Source: JAMLIN01 sp041676645
GTDB taxonomy: Bacteria; Pseudomonadota; Gammaproteobacteria; Burkholderiales; Burkholderiaceae_E
NCBI GenBank assembly: GCA_041676645.1
Contig: JBAYRO010000025.1
Location: 1-41,322, forward strand
Reading direction: 5' to 3'
DNA length: 41,322 nucleotides
The translations under genes were made by a program, and so were the position numbers. How positions within the stretch are numbered: the stretch's first letter is position 1; the number at the start of each line of letters is the position of its first letter. The notes under the pieces were generated by a model, which saw only the letters and a program-made list of their open reading frames with translations, was not told where the DNA came from and did no database searches. This document shows positions 16,986 to 24,651 of the stretch, in pieces.

Positions 16986-19821
16986 AGGACGGGTTGGAGC
17001 CGACCGCGTGCAGCGGCCCGCCCGCCAGGTGCATCTGGCGCAGCGCGGGCAGGGATTCCAGCAGCTCCGCCAGCTCGGCGTAGGGAACCGGTTCGTAGAT
17101 CAGGGTGCCCTGCATCACCTCGCAATCGAGTTCGCGCAGGCCGCGCATCTCGGCCGGGGTCTCCACGCCTTCGGCCATCGCCCGCATGCCGAGCTTGGCC
17201 GCCAGGGTGGTGATCGCCTGCACGATCGCGGCGTTGCCGCGATCGACGGGCAGGTCCCTGACGAAGGCGCGATCGATCTTGAGCCCATCGACCGGCAGGT
17301 TCTTGATGTAGGACAGCGATGCGTAGCCGGTGCCGAAGTTGTCGATGATGACGTTCACTCCCAGGCGGCGCAGTTCACCGATCAGCTGGATCGTCTTCTC
17401 GGGGTTCTCGATGAAGGAGCTTTCGGTGAGCTCGAGCCGCAGCAGCTTCGGCGGGAAGGCGCGCTCGGTCATCAGCCGGTTGAGGTTCTCGAGGAAGCCG
17501 TCCTCGGCGAGCTGGCGCACCGAGATGTTGACCGTCACCGCCATGTCCTCGAAGCGGTCCAGGCCGAGCCGGATCCGGTCGTCGATGGCCCGGCGCACCG
17601 CCCAGAAACCGATCTCGCGGATCAGGTTGCTCTGCTCGGCCATCTGCAGGAACTTCTCGGGCAGGAGCAATCCGCGGACCGGATGGCGCCAGCGCAGCAG
17701 GCCTTCGATGCTGATCACCTTGCGCTGGGCGACATCGAGGATCGGCTGGTAGAAGAGGTCGACCTCGTTGCGGCTGATCGCCATCGGCAGCTCCGCGGCG
17801 AGCTGCATCTGCTCGGTGCGCTCGTCCGACAGGCGCCCGGCGAAGAACTGGACGTCGTTGCGCCCCTCGGACTTGACCTTGTACATCGCGCCGTCGGCGG
17901 CCTTGACGAGCTGCTGCGGGTCGGTGGTGTCCTCGGGCGAGAGGGCGACGCCGATCGAGGCCGACAGGAAGTAGGCGCGGTTGTTCAGGATGAAGGGCTT
18001 CTCGATGGAGGCGAGCACCTGGCGCGCGATGGCTTCGACCTCGGCGCGGTCGCTGGTGTCGTTCAGGAGCACGATGAACTCGTCGCCACCCATCCGGCCG
18101 GCCGTGTCGCCCGGCCGGATCGCCGCCTTCAGGCGCGCGGCCACCTCGACGAGTACCTTGTCGCCGGCGGCATGGCCGAGCGTGTCGTTGATCAGCTTGT
18201 AGCGGTCGAGATCGATGTAGAGCAGGGCGACCTCGCGACGGCGCTTCAGGCTCGCCTTGAGCTGGTGCGATACGAAGGCGCGGTTGGGCAGGTCCGTCAG
18301 CGCATCGTGCAGGGAGGCGTGCAGGAGCTGCTTCTCGGCCGCCTTGCGCTGCAGGTACAGCGAGAGTGTGCGCGACAGCACTTCCGCGACCTGGCCGAGG
18401 AAGGCATCGCCGCGCAGGCTGACCGGCGAGAGGAAGAGCAGCACGCTCATCACGTCATCGTGCTCGTTGAGGATCGGCGCGAGGAAGGCGGCCTGGGCGC
18501 CGACCACCGCGGTCTGGTAGCGCTTGGCGAAGGCGGGTTCCTCGGCGACCTCGGACAGCCAGACCGCCTTGCGCAGGGTCCAGGCCTTGGCTTCGGCCGA
18601 ATCGGGGGCGATCGACAGGACAGGCGGCAGCTCGGCGAGCATCTGGGTGAAGGTGGGATAGCCCCAGCGCTCGCGCACCGCGAAGCCCTCGCCGGCGCGC
18701 ACCATGTGGGCGCCGCCCAGCCAGGCGAGCTTGCCGCAGACGGTGATCAGCACGGCGGTGACGACCCGTTCGGGATCGGTTTGCTCGCGCATGATCGAGG
18801 CGATGTCGCCGTCGATCTCGAGCAGCATCCGCTGCTGCTTCTCGCGGGTGATGTTGCGTCCGGTGCCCCGGTAGCCGGTGAAGCGGCCGGTGTCGTCGAA
18901 GACCGGTCTGCCCGACAGCGACAGGTGATAGACATTGCCTTCGTCATCGAGCCGGCTCATCTCGAAGTGCTCGAAGGGCTTGTGGGCGTCCAGGATTTGG
19001 CGGTGCTGGGCCCAGTCGGCCGGCATGGATTCGGCGGCGATGCCGTCGCCTTCCCAGCGACGGCGGCCTATCCAGCGCCGCGCCCATTGCCCGAGCACCG
19101 CATCGACGCTGTCCGAGAGCCAGGACAGCCGGTGTTGCGGATCGGTCTCCCAGATCCAGTCGGAGCTCAGCTGGGTGAGTTCGCGGAACTTCGATTCGCT
19201 CGCCGCGAGCTGGCGCTGCATCGCGCGCATTCCGGAGATGTCGAGGACGATGCCCTCGAGCCGGGCGATGGTGCCGTCGCGCCCGCGCACCGGTCGGGCC
19301 ACCGACCGGACCCAGACCGTCTCGCCAGTGGGGCGCAGGTAGCGGTACTCGATCCTGGCCTCGCCGCCGTTGCGCACCACCCGGCGATGCAGGTCGGACC
19401 AGCGGCGCTGATCGTCGGGATGCAGGCAGATCAGGAAGCCCTTCGGGGAGGGCGGGCCGTTCCCGGGATCGATGCCGAACAGGCGGAAGGCGCCGGCACT
19501 CCATTCGAGGCGGTTCTCGGCCAGGACCTGAACCCAGGTGCCCAGCGAGGCGAGGGTCTCGGCCGCATCGTGCTGGGACCGCAGGCGCTCGAGCCCCTCG
19601 ATCCGGCTCGCCTGGAGTTCGAGCGCATGATGGCGGGCCCGCAGCAGCAGGCTGATCCCGACGATGGCCAGCGCGCAGGCGAGCGGAACCGCGAAGGCGA
19701 GCTCGATCCAGTCCGGCTGCGCCACACCGATCGCCAGCACGACGAGGGCGATCGCCAGGCTCATCGCCGCGAGGGGGCGACTGAACCGGCCGGGCTGCTG
19801 GGAATTCTCTGACTGGCTCAC
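16984..19821 (-). CDS. Membrane PAS-PAS-GAF-GGDEF-EAL cyclic-di-GMP protein
   Basis: The protein is about 945 aa from a GTG at 19821; no good ribosome site is seen, and ATG 19764 is the alternative. Two membrane segments (about 16-35 and 40-60) precede two PAS domains (about 85-205 and 210-335), a GAF domain (345-510), GGDEF (525-685) and EAL (690-940). The diguanylate cyclase motif is intact (GGDEF 578-582), with the RxxD inhibitory site (569-572) five residues before it. In the EAL domain the signature reads Glu706-Gly-Leu, and the metal loop is Asp827-Asn828-Phe-Gly-Thr-Gly where DDFGTG is usual. ELTES and LKIDR are kept. It likely makes c-di-GMP in response to a sensed signal, and phosphodiesterase activity may be reduced. 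The stop lies inside the palindrome. Confidence 0.9.
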   Translation of the reverse strand: MSQSENSQQPGRFSRPLAAMSLAIALVVLAIGVAQPDWIELAFAVPLACALAIVGISLLLRARHHALELQASRIEGLERLRSQHDAAETLASLGTWVQVLAENRLEWSAGAFRLFGIDPGNGPPSPKGFLICLHPDDQRRWSDLHRRVVRNGGEARIEYRYLRPTGETVWVRSVARPVRGRDGTIARLEGIVLDISGMRAMQRQLAASESKFRELTQLSSDWIWETDPQHRLSWLSDSVDAVLGQWARRWIGRRRWEGDGIAAESMPADWAQHRQILDAHKPFEHFEMSRLDDEGNVYHLSLSGRPVFDDTGRFTGYRGTGRNITREKQQRMLLEIDGDIASIMREQTDPERVVTAVLITVCGKLAWLGGAHMVRAGEGFAVRERWGYPTFTQMLAELPPVLSIAPDSAEAKAWTLRKAVWLSEVAEEPAFAKRYQTAVVGAQAAFLAPILNEHDDVMSVLLFLSPVSLRGDAFLGQVAEVLSRTLSLYLQRKAAEKQLLHASLHDALTDLPNRAFVSHQLKASLKRRREVALLYIDLDRYKLINDTLGHAAGDKVLVEVAARLKAAIRPGDTAGRMGGDEFIVLLNDTSDRAEVEAIARQVLASIEKPFILNNRAYFLSASIGVALSPEDTTDPQQLVKAADGAMYKVKSEGRNDVQFFAGRLSDERTEQMQLAAELPMAISRNEVDLFYQPILDVAQRKVISIEGLLRWRHPVRGLLLPEKFLQMAEQSNLIREIGFWAVRRAIDDRIRLGLDRFEDMAVTVNISVRQLAEDGFLENLNRLMTERAFPPKLLRLELTESSFIENPEKTIQLIGELRRLGVNVIIDNFGTGYASLSYIKNLPVDGLKIDRAFVRDLPVDRGNAAIVQAITTLAAKLGMRAMAEGVETPAEMRGLRELDCEVMQGTLIYEPVPYAELAELLESLPALRQMHLAGGPLHAVGSNPS

Positions 19822-19925
19822 AATGCGCGATGTATGGAGCGACGATCCGGTTATCGGTCCGGTGCCGAAGCACCGACAAGCAAGGACATGGACAACGACA
19901 TGGGCAACAGCATGGAACGACAGCA

Positions 19926-20489
19926 ATGTCCGTGACGAACCCGGTTCACCGCCAGCCCGAACCCGACCCCTGGATCCTGGCATGGCTGGCTCGCCTGCCC
20001 GCCGGCGCCCGGGTGCTCGACTTCGCCTGCGGTTCCGGGCGCCATGCCCGTGCCGCAGCCGCGCTCGGCCTGACGGTCGTCGCCATCGACGCCGACATGC
20101 AGGCGCTGGCGTCGGTCGGCGAGGGCATCGCCGTCGTCCGGGCCGAGCTGGAAGTCGCGCCTTGGCCGTTCGCCGAAGCGGGATTCGACGCCGTGATTGT
20201 CTCGAACTACCTGTTCCGTTCCCGTCTCGACCTGCTGTGCGGACTGATCCGGCCGACGGGTGTTCTCTTGTACCAGACATTCGCCGTGGGCAATGAATCG
20301 CTCGGGCGTCCCCGCAATCCGGACTTCCTGCTGCGGCCGGGCGAATTGCTCGAGGTGGCGGCTCGCAACGGGCTGCATGTCCTGGCCTACGAGGACGGCA
20401 TCCTGGGCTCGCCGGCGCGCGCACGGATCCAGCGGATCGTGGCCTGCCGGCCCCTCCTGCGGCTCGATGCGATGCCGCTCGGGGCTTGA
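19926..20489 (+). CDS. Class I SAM-dependent methyltransferase
   Basis: The 187-aa protein has the SAM-binding motif I VLDFACGSGRHARAAAALG, followed by an acidic VVAIDAD (motif II) and FDAVIVSNYLFR (motif IV region). This is the general small-molecule methyltransferase fold seen also in TehB-like proteins. The substrate is unknown. ATG 19926 begins about 30 residues before the first strand; an upstream in-frame ATG at 19830 would add a low-complexity Gly/His-rich leader and is less likely. It is divergent from the GGDEF-EAL gene and precedes dapA by 100 bases. Confidence 0.82.
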   Translation: MSVTNPVHRQPEPDPWILAWLARLPAGARVLDFACGSGRHARAAAALGLTVVAIDADMQALASVGEGIAVVRAELEVAPWPFAEAGFDAVIVSNYLFRSRLDLLCGLIRPTGVLLYQTFAVGNESLGRPRNPDFLLRPGELLEVAARNGLHVLAYEDGILGSPARARIQRIVACRPLLRLDAMPLGA

Positions 20490-20589
20490 TGAGGCAGGGC
20501 GGGATCGGGGGCGCCGCCGAGGCCGCGCCAAGGCCCCTTCATCGGCCCGCCGGTCCGTTAAACTACTCGTTTTTCACGGGCGCACGACC

Positions 20590-21471
20590 ATGATCAAGGG
20601 CAGCATCGTTGCGATCGTCACCCCGATGCACGAGGACGGTCGGCTCGACTTCGAGCGCCTGCGCGCGCTGGTCGACTGGCATGTCGCCGAGGGCACCGCG
20701 GCGATCGTCGCGGTCGGCACCACCGGGGAATCACCGACGGTCGATCACGATGAACATGTCGAGATCATCCGGGTGGTGGTCGAGCAGGCGGCCGGCCGCA
20801 TTCCGGTGATCGCCGGCACCGGCGGCAACTCGACGCGCGAGGCGGTCGAGCTCACCGAAGGGGCGGCCAGGGTGGGCGCCGACGCCACGCTGCAGGTCGT
20901 TCCCTACTACAACAAGCCGACCCAGGAAGGCATGTGCCGGCATTTCGAAGTCGTCGCCGAGCGCGGCGGGCTGCCGGTCATCCTGTACAACGTGCCGGGC
21001 CGCACGGTTGCCGACCTGTCCAACGAAACGGTGCTGCGCTTGGCGCAGGTGCCCAACATCATCGGCCTGAAGGAGTCCACCGGCGACATTCCCCGCGTCT
21101 CCGATCTCCTCGCCAGGCTGCCCGATGACTTCGCCGTCTACAGCGGCAACGACGACTGCGTCCTGGCCCTGATCGGCATGGGCGGGCATGGCGCGATCTC
21201 GGTCACGGCCAATGTCGCGCCGGGCCCGATGGCGCGGATGTGCGCCGCGGCGCTGGAGCGTCGCTGGGACGAGGCGCTGGCGCTCAACCGGCGGCTTTTG
21301 CCGCTGCATTTCAAGCTGTTCGTCGAAGCCAACCCGATACCGGTGAAATGGGCGCTCGCCGAGATGGGCCGGATCGAGAACGGGATCCGCCTGCCCATGA
21401 CCCCGCTCGACGCCCGGTTCCACCCCGTGGTGCGACAGGCCTTGATGGACTCCGGAGTACTTCCCCGATGA
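20590..21471 (+). CDS. dapA: 4-hydroxy-tetrahydrodipicolinate synthase
   Basis: The enzyme condenses pyruvate with aspartate semialdehyde in lysine and meso-diaminopimelate synthesis. The 293-aa barrel has VGTTGESPT, the catalytic tyrosine in VPYYNKPTQEG, and the Schiff-base Lys161 in GLKEST. Start MIKGSIVAIVTPM is standard; a longer open frame upstream is ignored. Its stop overlaps the bamC start (ATGA). The region before it is T-rich (TTAAACTACTCGTTTTTC at 20558-20575) and could hold the promoter. Confidence 0.97.
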   Translation: MIKGSIVAIVTPMHEDGRLDFERLRALVDWHVAEGTAAIVAVGTTGESPTVDHDEHVEIIRVVVEQAAGRIPVIAGTGGNSTREAVELTEGAARVGADATLQVVPYYNKPTQEGMCRHFEVVAERGGLPVILYNVPGRTVADLSNETVLRLAQVPNIIGLKESTGDIPRVSDLLARLPDDFAVYSGNDDCVLALIGMGGHGAISVTANVAPGPMARMCAAALERRWDEALALNRRLLPLHFKLFVEANPIPVKWALAEMGRIENGIRLPMTPLDARFHPVVRQALMDSGVLPR

Positions 21472-22661
21472 ATCGAATCTTCTCCGCCGGCAGGCTGTCC
21501 CGCTTCGGGATGGTGTTCCTCCTCGGGATCGCCGTTGGCGGCTGTGGCCTGGGCAGGAAGCTCGAGGAAAGAAGCCAGATCGACTACAAGTCGGCTGGCG
21601 AGCAGCGCACCGATTCGCTCGAGATTCCGCCGGATCTCGCGTCACCGGTCGGCGCCGATCGTTACCGGGTTCCCGATCTGCCCTCGCAGCCGACCTATTC
21701 CGACTACGAGCGTGATCGTCGCCAGGCGAGCAGCGCTCCCGGCGAAACCGTCGCGGGCAGTTCGCTGCAGCTCGACTCCGGCACGATGCGCATCGAGCGC
21801 GAAGGCCAGCAGCGCTGGCTCAGCACCTCCATGACGCCCGAGCAGCTCTGGCCCCTGGTTCGCGACTTCTGGCAGGAATCCGGATTCATCATCGATTCCG
21901 AATCGCCCGAGACCGGAATCATGGAAACCGACTGGGCCGAGAATCGCGCCAAGCTGCCCCAGGACTTCATCCGGCGTACCGTCGGCCGGGTCTTCGACAG
22001 CCTCTATTCCACCGGTGAGCGCGACCGCTTCCGCACCCGGCTCGAACGTGTCGCGGGCGGCGGCACCGAAATCTACGTGACCCACCGCGGGATGGTCGAG
22101 GTCTACCAGGACAGCACCGAGAAGGACGCCACCGTCTGGCAGCCGCGGCCGAGCGACCCCGAACTCGAGGTCGAGTTCCTGCGTCGCCTCATGGTCGAGC
22201 TCGGCGCCGATATCGAGCGGGCCGATTCGGCGGCGGCGGCGGTGGCCGCTTCGGCGTCGTCCGCTGGCGGCACCGAACTCGGGCGCGGGCCGGACGGCGT
22301 ATCGCAGCTCGCGATCCCCGATGACTTCGAGCGCGCCTGGCGACGCGTCGGGCTGGCGCTCGACCGCGGGGGCTTCGCGGTCGAGGACCGGGACCGCTCC
22401 AACGGTGTCTACTTCGTGCGCTACATCGATCCGGAAAGCGACGCCCGTCGGACCCGGGAGGGCGGCGGCTTCCTCTCGGGCCTGTTCGGCGGCTCGCGCG
22501 AGGATCCGAAGCAGACCGAGGTCTTCCAGATCCGGATCGAATCGAGCGGCGCGCAATCCACCGTGCGGGTGCGCTCCGGCGACGGCGAAGCGGTGCGCGA
22601 GACCGATCGCGCGACGGCAACCCGGATGCTCGCCCTCATCCAGGAGCAATTGCAGCTGTGA
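21468..22661 (+). CDS. bamC: Outer membrane assembly factor BamC (lipoprotein)
   Basis: BamC is a lipoprotein of the BAM complex that inserts beta-barrel proteins. The 397-aa product has a lipoprotein signal ending at Cys26 (FLLGIAVGGC). The conserved unstructured N-terminal segment carries IDYKSAG and LEIPPDLASP, and two helix-grip domains follow, separated by an Ala/Ser-rich linker (about 245-270). It is coupled to dapA by a 4-base overlap, the same order as in E. coli. A Gly/Arg-rich insertion in the second domain (EGGGFLSGLFGGSREDP) is typical of betaproteobacterial members as I recall them. Confidence 0.92.
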   Translation: MNRIFSAGRLSRFGMVFLLGIAVGGCGLGRKLEERSQIDYKSAGEQRTDSLEIPPDLASPVGADRYRVPDLPSQPTYSDYERDRRQASSAPGETVAGSSLQLDSGTMRIEREGQQRWLSTSMTPEQLWPLVRDFWQESGFIIDSESPETGIMETDWAENRAKLPQDFIRRTVGRVFDSLYSTGERDRFRTRLERVAGGGTEIYVTHRGMVEVYQDSTEKDATVWQPRPSDPELEVEFLRRLMVELGADIERADSAAAAVAASASSAGGTELGRGPDGVSQLAIPDDFERAWRRVGLALDRGGFAVEDRDRSNGVYFVRYIDPESDARRTREGGGFLSGLFGGSREDPKQTEVFQIRIESSGAQSTVRVRSGDGEAVRETDRATATRMLALIQEQLQL

Positions 22662-22696
22662 ACGCGTACGCCGGATACCTGCAGGCGTCCTGATCC

Positions 22697-23503
22697 GTGC
22701 GATTCGCGAGTCTCGGTAGCGGCAGCGAGGGCAACGCCCTCGTGGTGGAGTCGCCCGGTGGCGCCGGCGAGCGGGGCACCCGCATGCTGGTCGACTGCGG
22801 CTTCGGCCTGCGCGAGGCGCAGCGCCGGCTGCAGGCGCTCGACGTGGCGCCCGATTCGCTTGCCGGGATCCTGGTCACCCATGAGCATGGCGATCATGTC
22901 GGCGGCGTTTTCAGGCTGGCGCGTGCCCACCGGATACCGGTCTACCTGACGCACGGTACCTGGCAGGCCGTCGCGGGCATGCCGGCTGCCGCCGATTGCG
23001 AGCACCGCCTGATCGAGCCGGGCAAGGCGTTCGAGATCGACGGGGTCCGGATCGAACCGGTGTCGGTGCCGCACGATGCGCGCGAACCGGTGCAGTTCGT
23101 CCTCGATTCGGGCCGCGCCCGGCTCGGAGTGCTCACCGATCTCGGCCATGGCACGCCGCATGTGACGCAAGCCTTCTCGGGGCTCGATGCGATCGTGCTC
23201 GAGTGCAATCACGACCCTGGCCTGCTGGCCTCCAACCCGCGCTATCCGCCGGCGCTCAAGCGGCGCATCGGCGGGCCCTACGGCCATCTTTCGAACGCGG
23301 CGGCGGCCGGGATCGCGGCCGCCATCGACAGTACCCGGCTGCGCCGGATCGTTGCGGCCCACCTGTCGGCGCACAACAATCGACCCGAACTCGCATGCGC
23401 CGCGCTCGCCGACGCGCTGGGCGCAGCGCCCGGGGACATCGGGGTCGCGATGCAGCAGACCGGCCTGGCCTGGGTGGAACTGGGAACCTCGATGGCGGTC
23501 TGA
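22697..23503 (+). CDS. MBL-fold metallohydrolase (WalJ/YycJ-like)
   Basis: The 268-aa metallo-beta-lactamase-fold hydrolase has metal ligands in VTHEHGDHVGG (HxHxDH), a further Asp in LTDLGH and His in AAHLSAHNNRPEL. FASLGSGSEGNALVV at the N-terminus is the mark of the YycJ/WalJ branch, which is linked to nuclease activity in other bacteria. The start is GTG at 22697, 35 bases after bamC, so it is probably the third gene of a dapA-bamC operon. The exact substrate is unknown. Confidence 0.87.
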   Translation: MRFASLGSGSEGNALVVESPGGAGERGTRMLVDCGFGLREAQRRLQALDVAPDSLAGILVTHEHGDHVGGVFRLARAHRIPVYLTHGTWQAVAGMPAAADCEHRLIEPGKAFEIDGVRIEPVSVPHDAREPVQFVLDSGRARLGVLTDLGHGTPHVTQAFSGLDAIVLECNHDPGLLASNPRYPPALKRRIGGPYGHLSNAAAAGIAAAIDSTRLRRIVAAHLSAHNNRPELACAALADALGAAPGDIGVAMQQTGLAWVELGTSMAV

Positions 23504-23532
23504 GAACCCGCGGACGGCCCGTCCGCGGGTTC
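23504..23532. terminator. Strong hairpin after MBL gene
   Basis: A perfect 14-base inverted repeat (GAACCCGCGGACGG and its complement, one-base centre) begins directly after the stop codon. It ends 20 bases from the end of the convergent lipoprotein gene. It is the most stable hairpin of this region and probably ends both transcripts. There is no T-tract. Confidence 0.6.
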
Positions 23533-23552
23533 GCGCCAGGTTCCGTGCAGGC

Positions 23553-23978
23553 CTACTGGCTGGCGGCTTTCGCGGTTTCGCCCGCCTCGTCGGCCTTGTC
23601 CTGCGCGGCGTCGCCCAGTCCGGCTGCCCGTTCCCTTGCGGCATCGCCGATCTCCGCCGCCTTGTCCTTCGCGGCCGCGCCCATTTCCAGCGCCTTGTCC
23701 CGCGCCTCGGCGCCGATCTCGGCGGCCTTGTCGGCGACATCACTCGCGGCTTCCCGGGTCGCGTCGACGGCCGCGCCCGCGGCTTCCTTCGTGGCCTCGG
23801 CGGCTGTACCGGCGGCTTCCTTCGCGGCCTCGGTGGCTGCGCCGGCGGCTTCCTTCGTCGCCTCCACGGCTTCCGAGGCCTTTTGCGCGGCGTTGTCGGC
23901 CGCGGTTCCGGCCTCCTTCTCGCCGCAGGCGGCCAGTCCGAGCGCGATGAGCGAGACGAGGAGAATTCGATTGTTCAT
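23553..23978 (-). CDS. Lipoprotein with nine tandem 11-residue helical repeats (LEA/apolipoprotein-like)
   Basis: The 141-aa product has a lipoprotein signal with LAAC at Cys18; the next residue is Gly, so outer-membrane sorting is expected. From residue 39 to 137 the mature chain is nine consecutive 11-residue units such as EATKEAAGAAT, DKAAEIGAEAR and DKAAEIGDAAR, rich in Ala, Glu, Lys and Asp and lacking aromatic residues and proline. An 11-residue period gives a right-handed amphipathic helix, as in LEA group 3 proteins, apolipoproteins and synucleins. A role in desiccation or stress protection or at the membrane surface is inference. It is convergent with the MBL gene. The upstream gap carries two TGACGT-containing repeats. 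Confidence 0.8.
   Translation of the reverse strand: MNNRILLVSLIALGLAACGEKEAGTAADNAAQKASEAVEATKEAAGAATEAAKEAAGTAAEATKEAAGAAVDATREAASDVADKAAEIGAEARDKALEMGAAAKDKAAEIGDAARERAAGLGDAAQDKADEAGETAKAASQ
23568..23864 (-). repeat. 33-bp coding repeats (nine units)
   Basis: This is the DNA coding for residues 39-137 of the lipoprotein. The repeat unit is 33 bases (11 codons). The first three units are nearly identical (EATKEAAGAAT, EAAKEAAGTAA, EATKEAAGAAV); the later ones form a second subfamily starting with DK. The number of units may vary between strains through slippage. Confidence 0.75.
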
Positions 23979-24030
23979 GTCGGTATTTCCCTGGGGATGA
24001 GGAGGTGCAGCGCGCGATTCTAGCGAGGCA

Positions 24031-24063
24031 ATCTGACGTTCCATCGCATGGGATCTGACGTTC
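24031..24063. promoter_or_regulatory. Tandem 11-bp direct repeat ATCTGACGTTC
   Basis: Two identical copies (24031-24041 and 24053-24063) start 22 bases apart, close to two helical turns. They lie in the 157-base divergent gap between the repeat lipoprotein and slyD. Same-face spacing suggests a dimeric or tandem regulator site. No known factor is assigned. Confidence 0.4.
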
Positions 24064-24135
24064 TGGAGGCACGCGGGCTGGACTACACTGCAGGCATCAA
24101 GGCTTGGCCAAGCGACGCAGGAGCAGGATCGACCG

Positions 24136-24618
24136 ATGCAGGAACACGACGACATCGTGAGCGAGGGGCGGTGGGTCTCGCTGCGCTACCGCCTGTACGA
24201 CTCCACGGCACAGGCGCTCGAGGACCATGATCGAGACGAAACCTACCTGCATGGGGGTTTCGGGCACCTGTTCCCGAAGATCGAGGAGATCCTGGAGGGT
24301 CGGCGTGTCGGCGAGCATGTGTCGGTCTACCTCGAACCCGAGGACGCGTTCGGCGACTATGATGCCGCACTGCTGCACATCGCCGAGCGCGGGCGCTTTC
24401 CCGAAGCACTGGAAGTCGGCATGGACTTCGAGGGCATACCGGGCGGGGAAGCCGATGACAGGATCTACACCGTGACCGACATCGTCGGGGATACCGTCGT
24501 GGTGGACGGCAACCATCCGCTGGCCGGGATCGCGGTACGCTTCGATCTCGAGATCACCGGGGTGCGGCCGGCGACCGACGAGGAACTCGAAACCGAGCGC
24601 GCCCGCTGGGGCCACTGA
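24136..24618 (+). CDS. FKBP-type peptidyl-prolyl isomerase, SlyD-like
   Basis: The 160-aa SlyD-type protein has an FKBP half (LHGGFGHLFPKIEEILEGRRVGEHVSV, first part near residue 40) interrupted by the insert-in-flap chaperone domain (about 68-120), then VVVDGNHPLAGIAVRFDLEI. It lacks the Cys/His-rich metal-binding tail of E. coli SlyD and ends in ERARWGH. It should be a cytoplasmic folding helper. GGAGCAGGA precedes the ATG. It is convergent with mutS, 33 bases apart, a neighbourhood I recall from Burkholderiales. Confidence 0.9.
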   Translation: MQEHDDIVSEGRWVSLRYRLYDSTAQALEDHDRDETYLHGGFGHLFPKIEEILEGRRVGEHVSVYLEPEDAFGDYDAALLHIAERGRFPEALEVGMDFEGIPGGEADDRIYTVTDIVGDTVVVDGNHPLAGIAVRFDLEITGVRPATDEELETERARWGH

Positions 24619-24651
24619 TGCTTGCCGGGCGCATCGCCCGGCATGCCGCGC

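Noticed and set aside
17008..19812. 934-codon forward open frame opposite the GGDEF-EAL gene
   Set aside because: Antisense shadow with biased composition (Gly, Ala, Asp, His) and no domain; the minus strand has PAS, GAF, GGDEF and EAL.
20490..20589. Lysine riboswitch before dapA
   Set aside because: The gap is about 100 bases and shows no conserved stem junction; too short for that riboswitch class.
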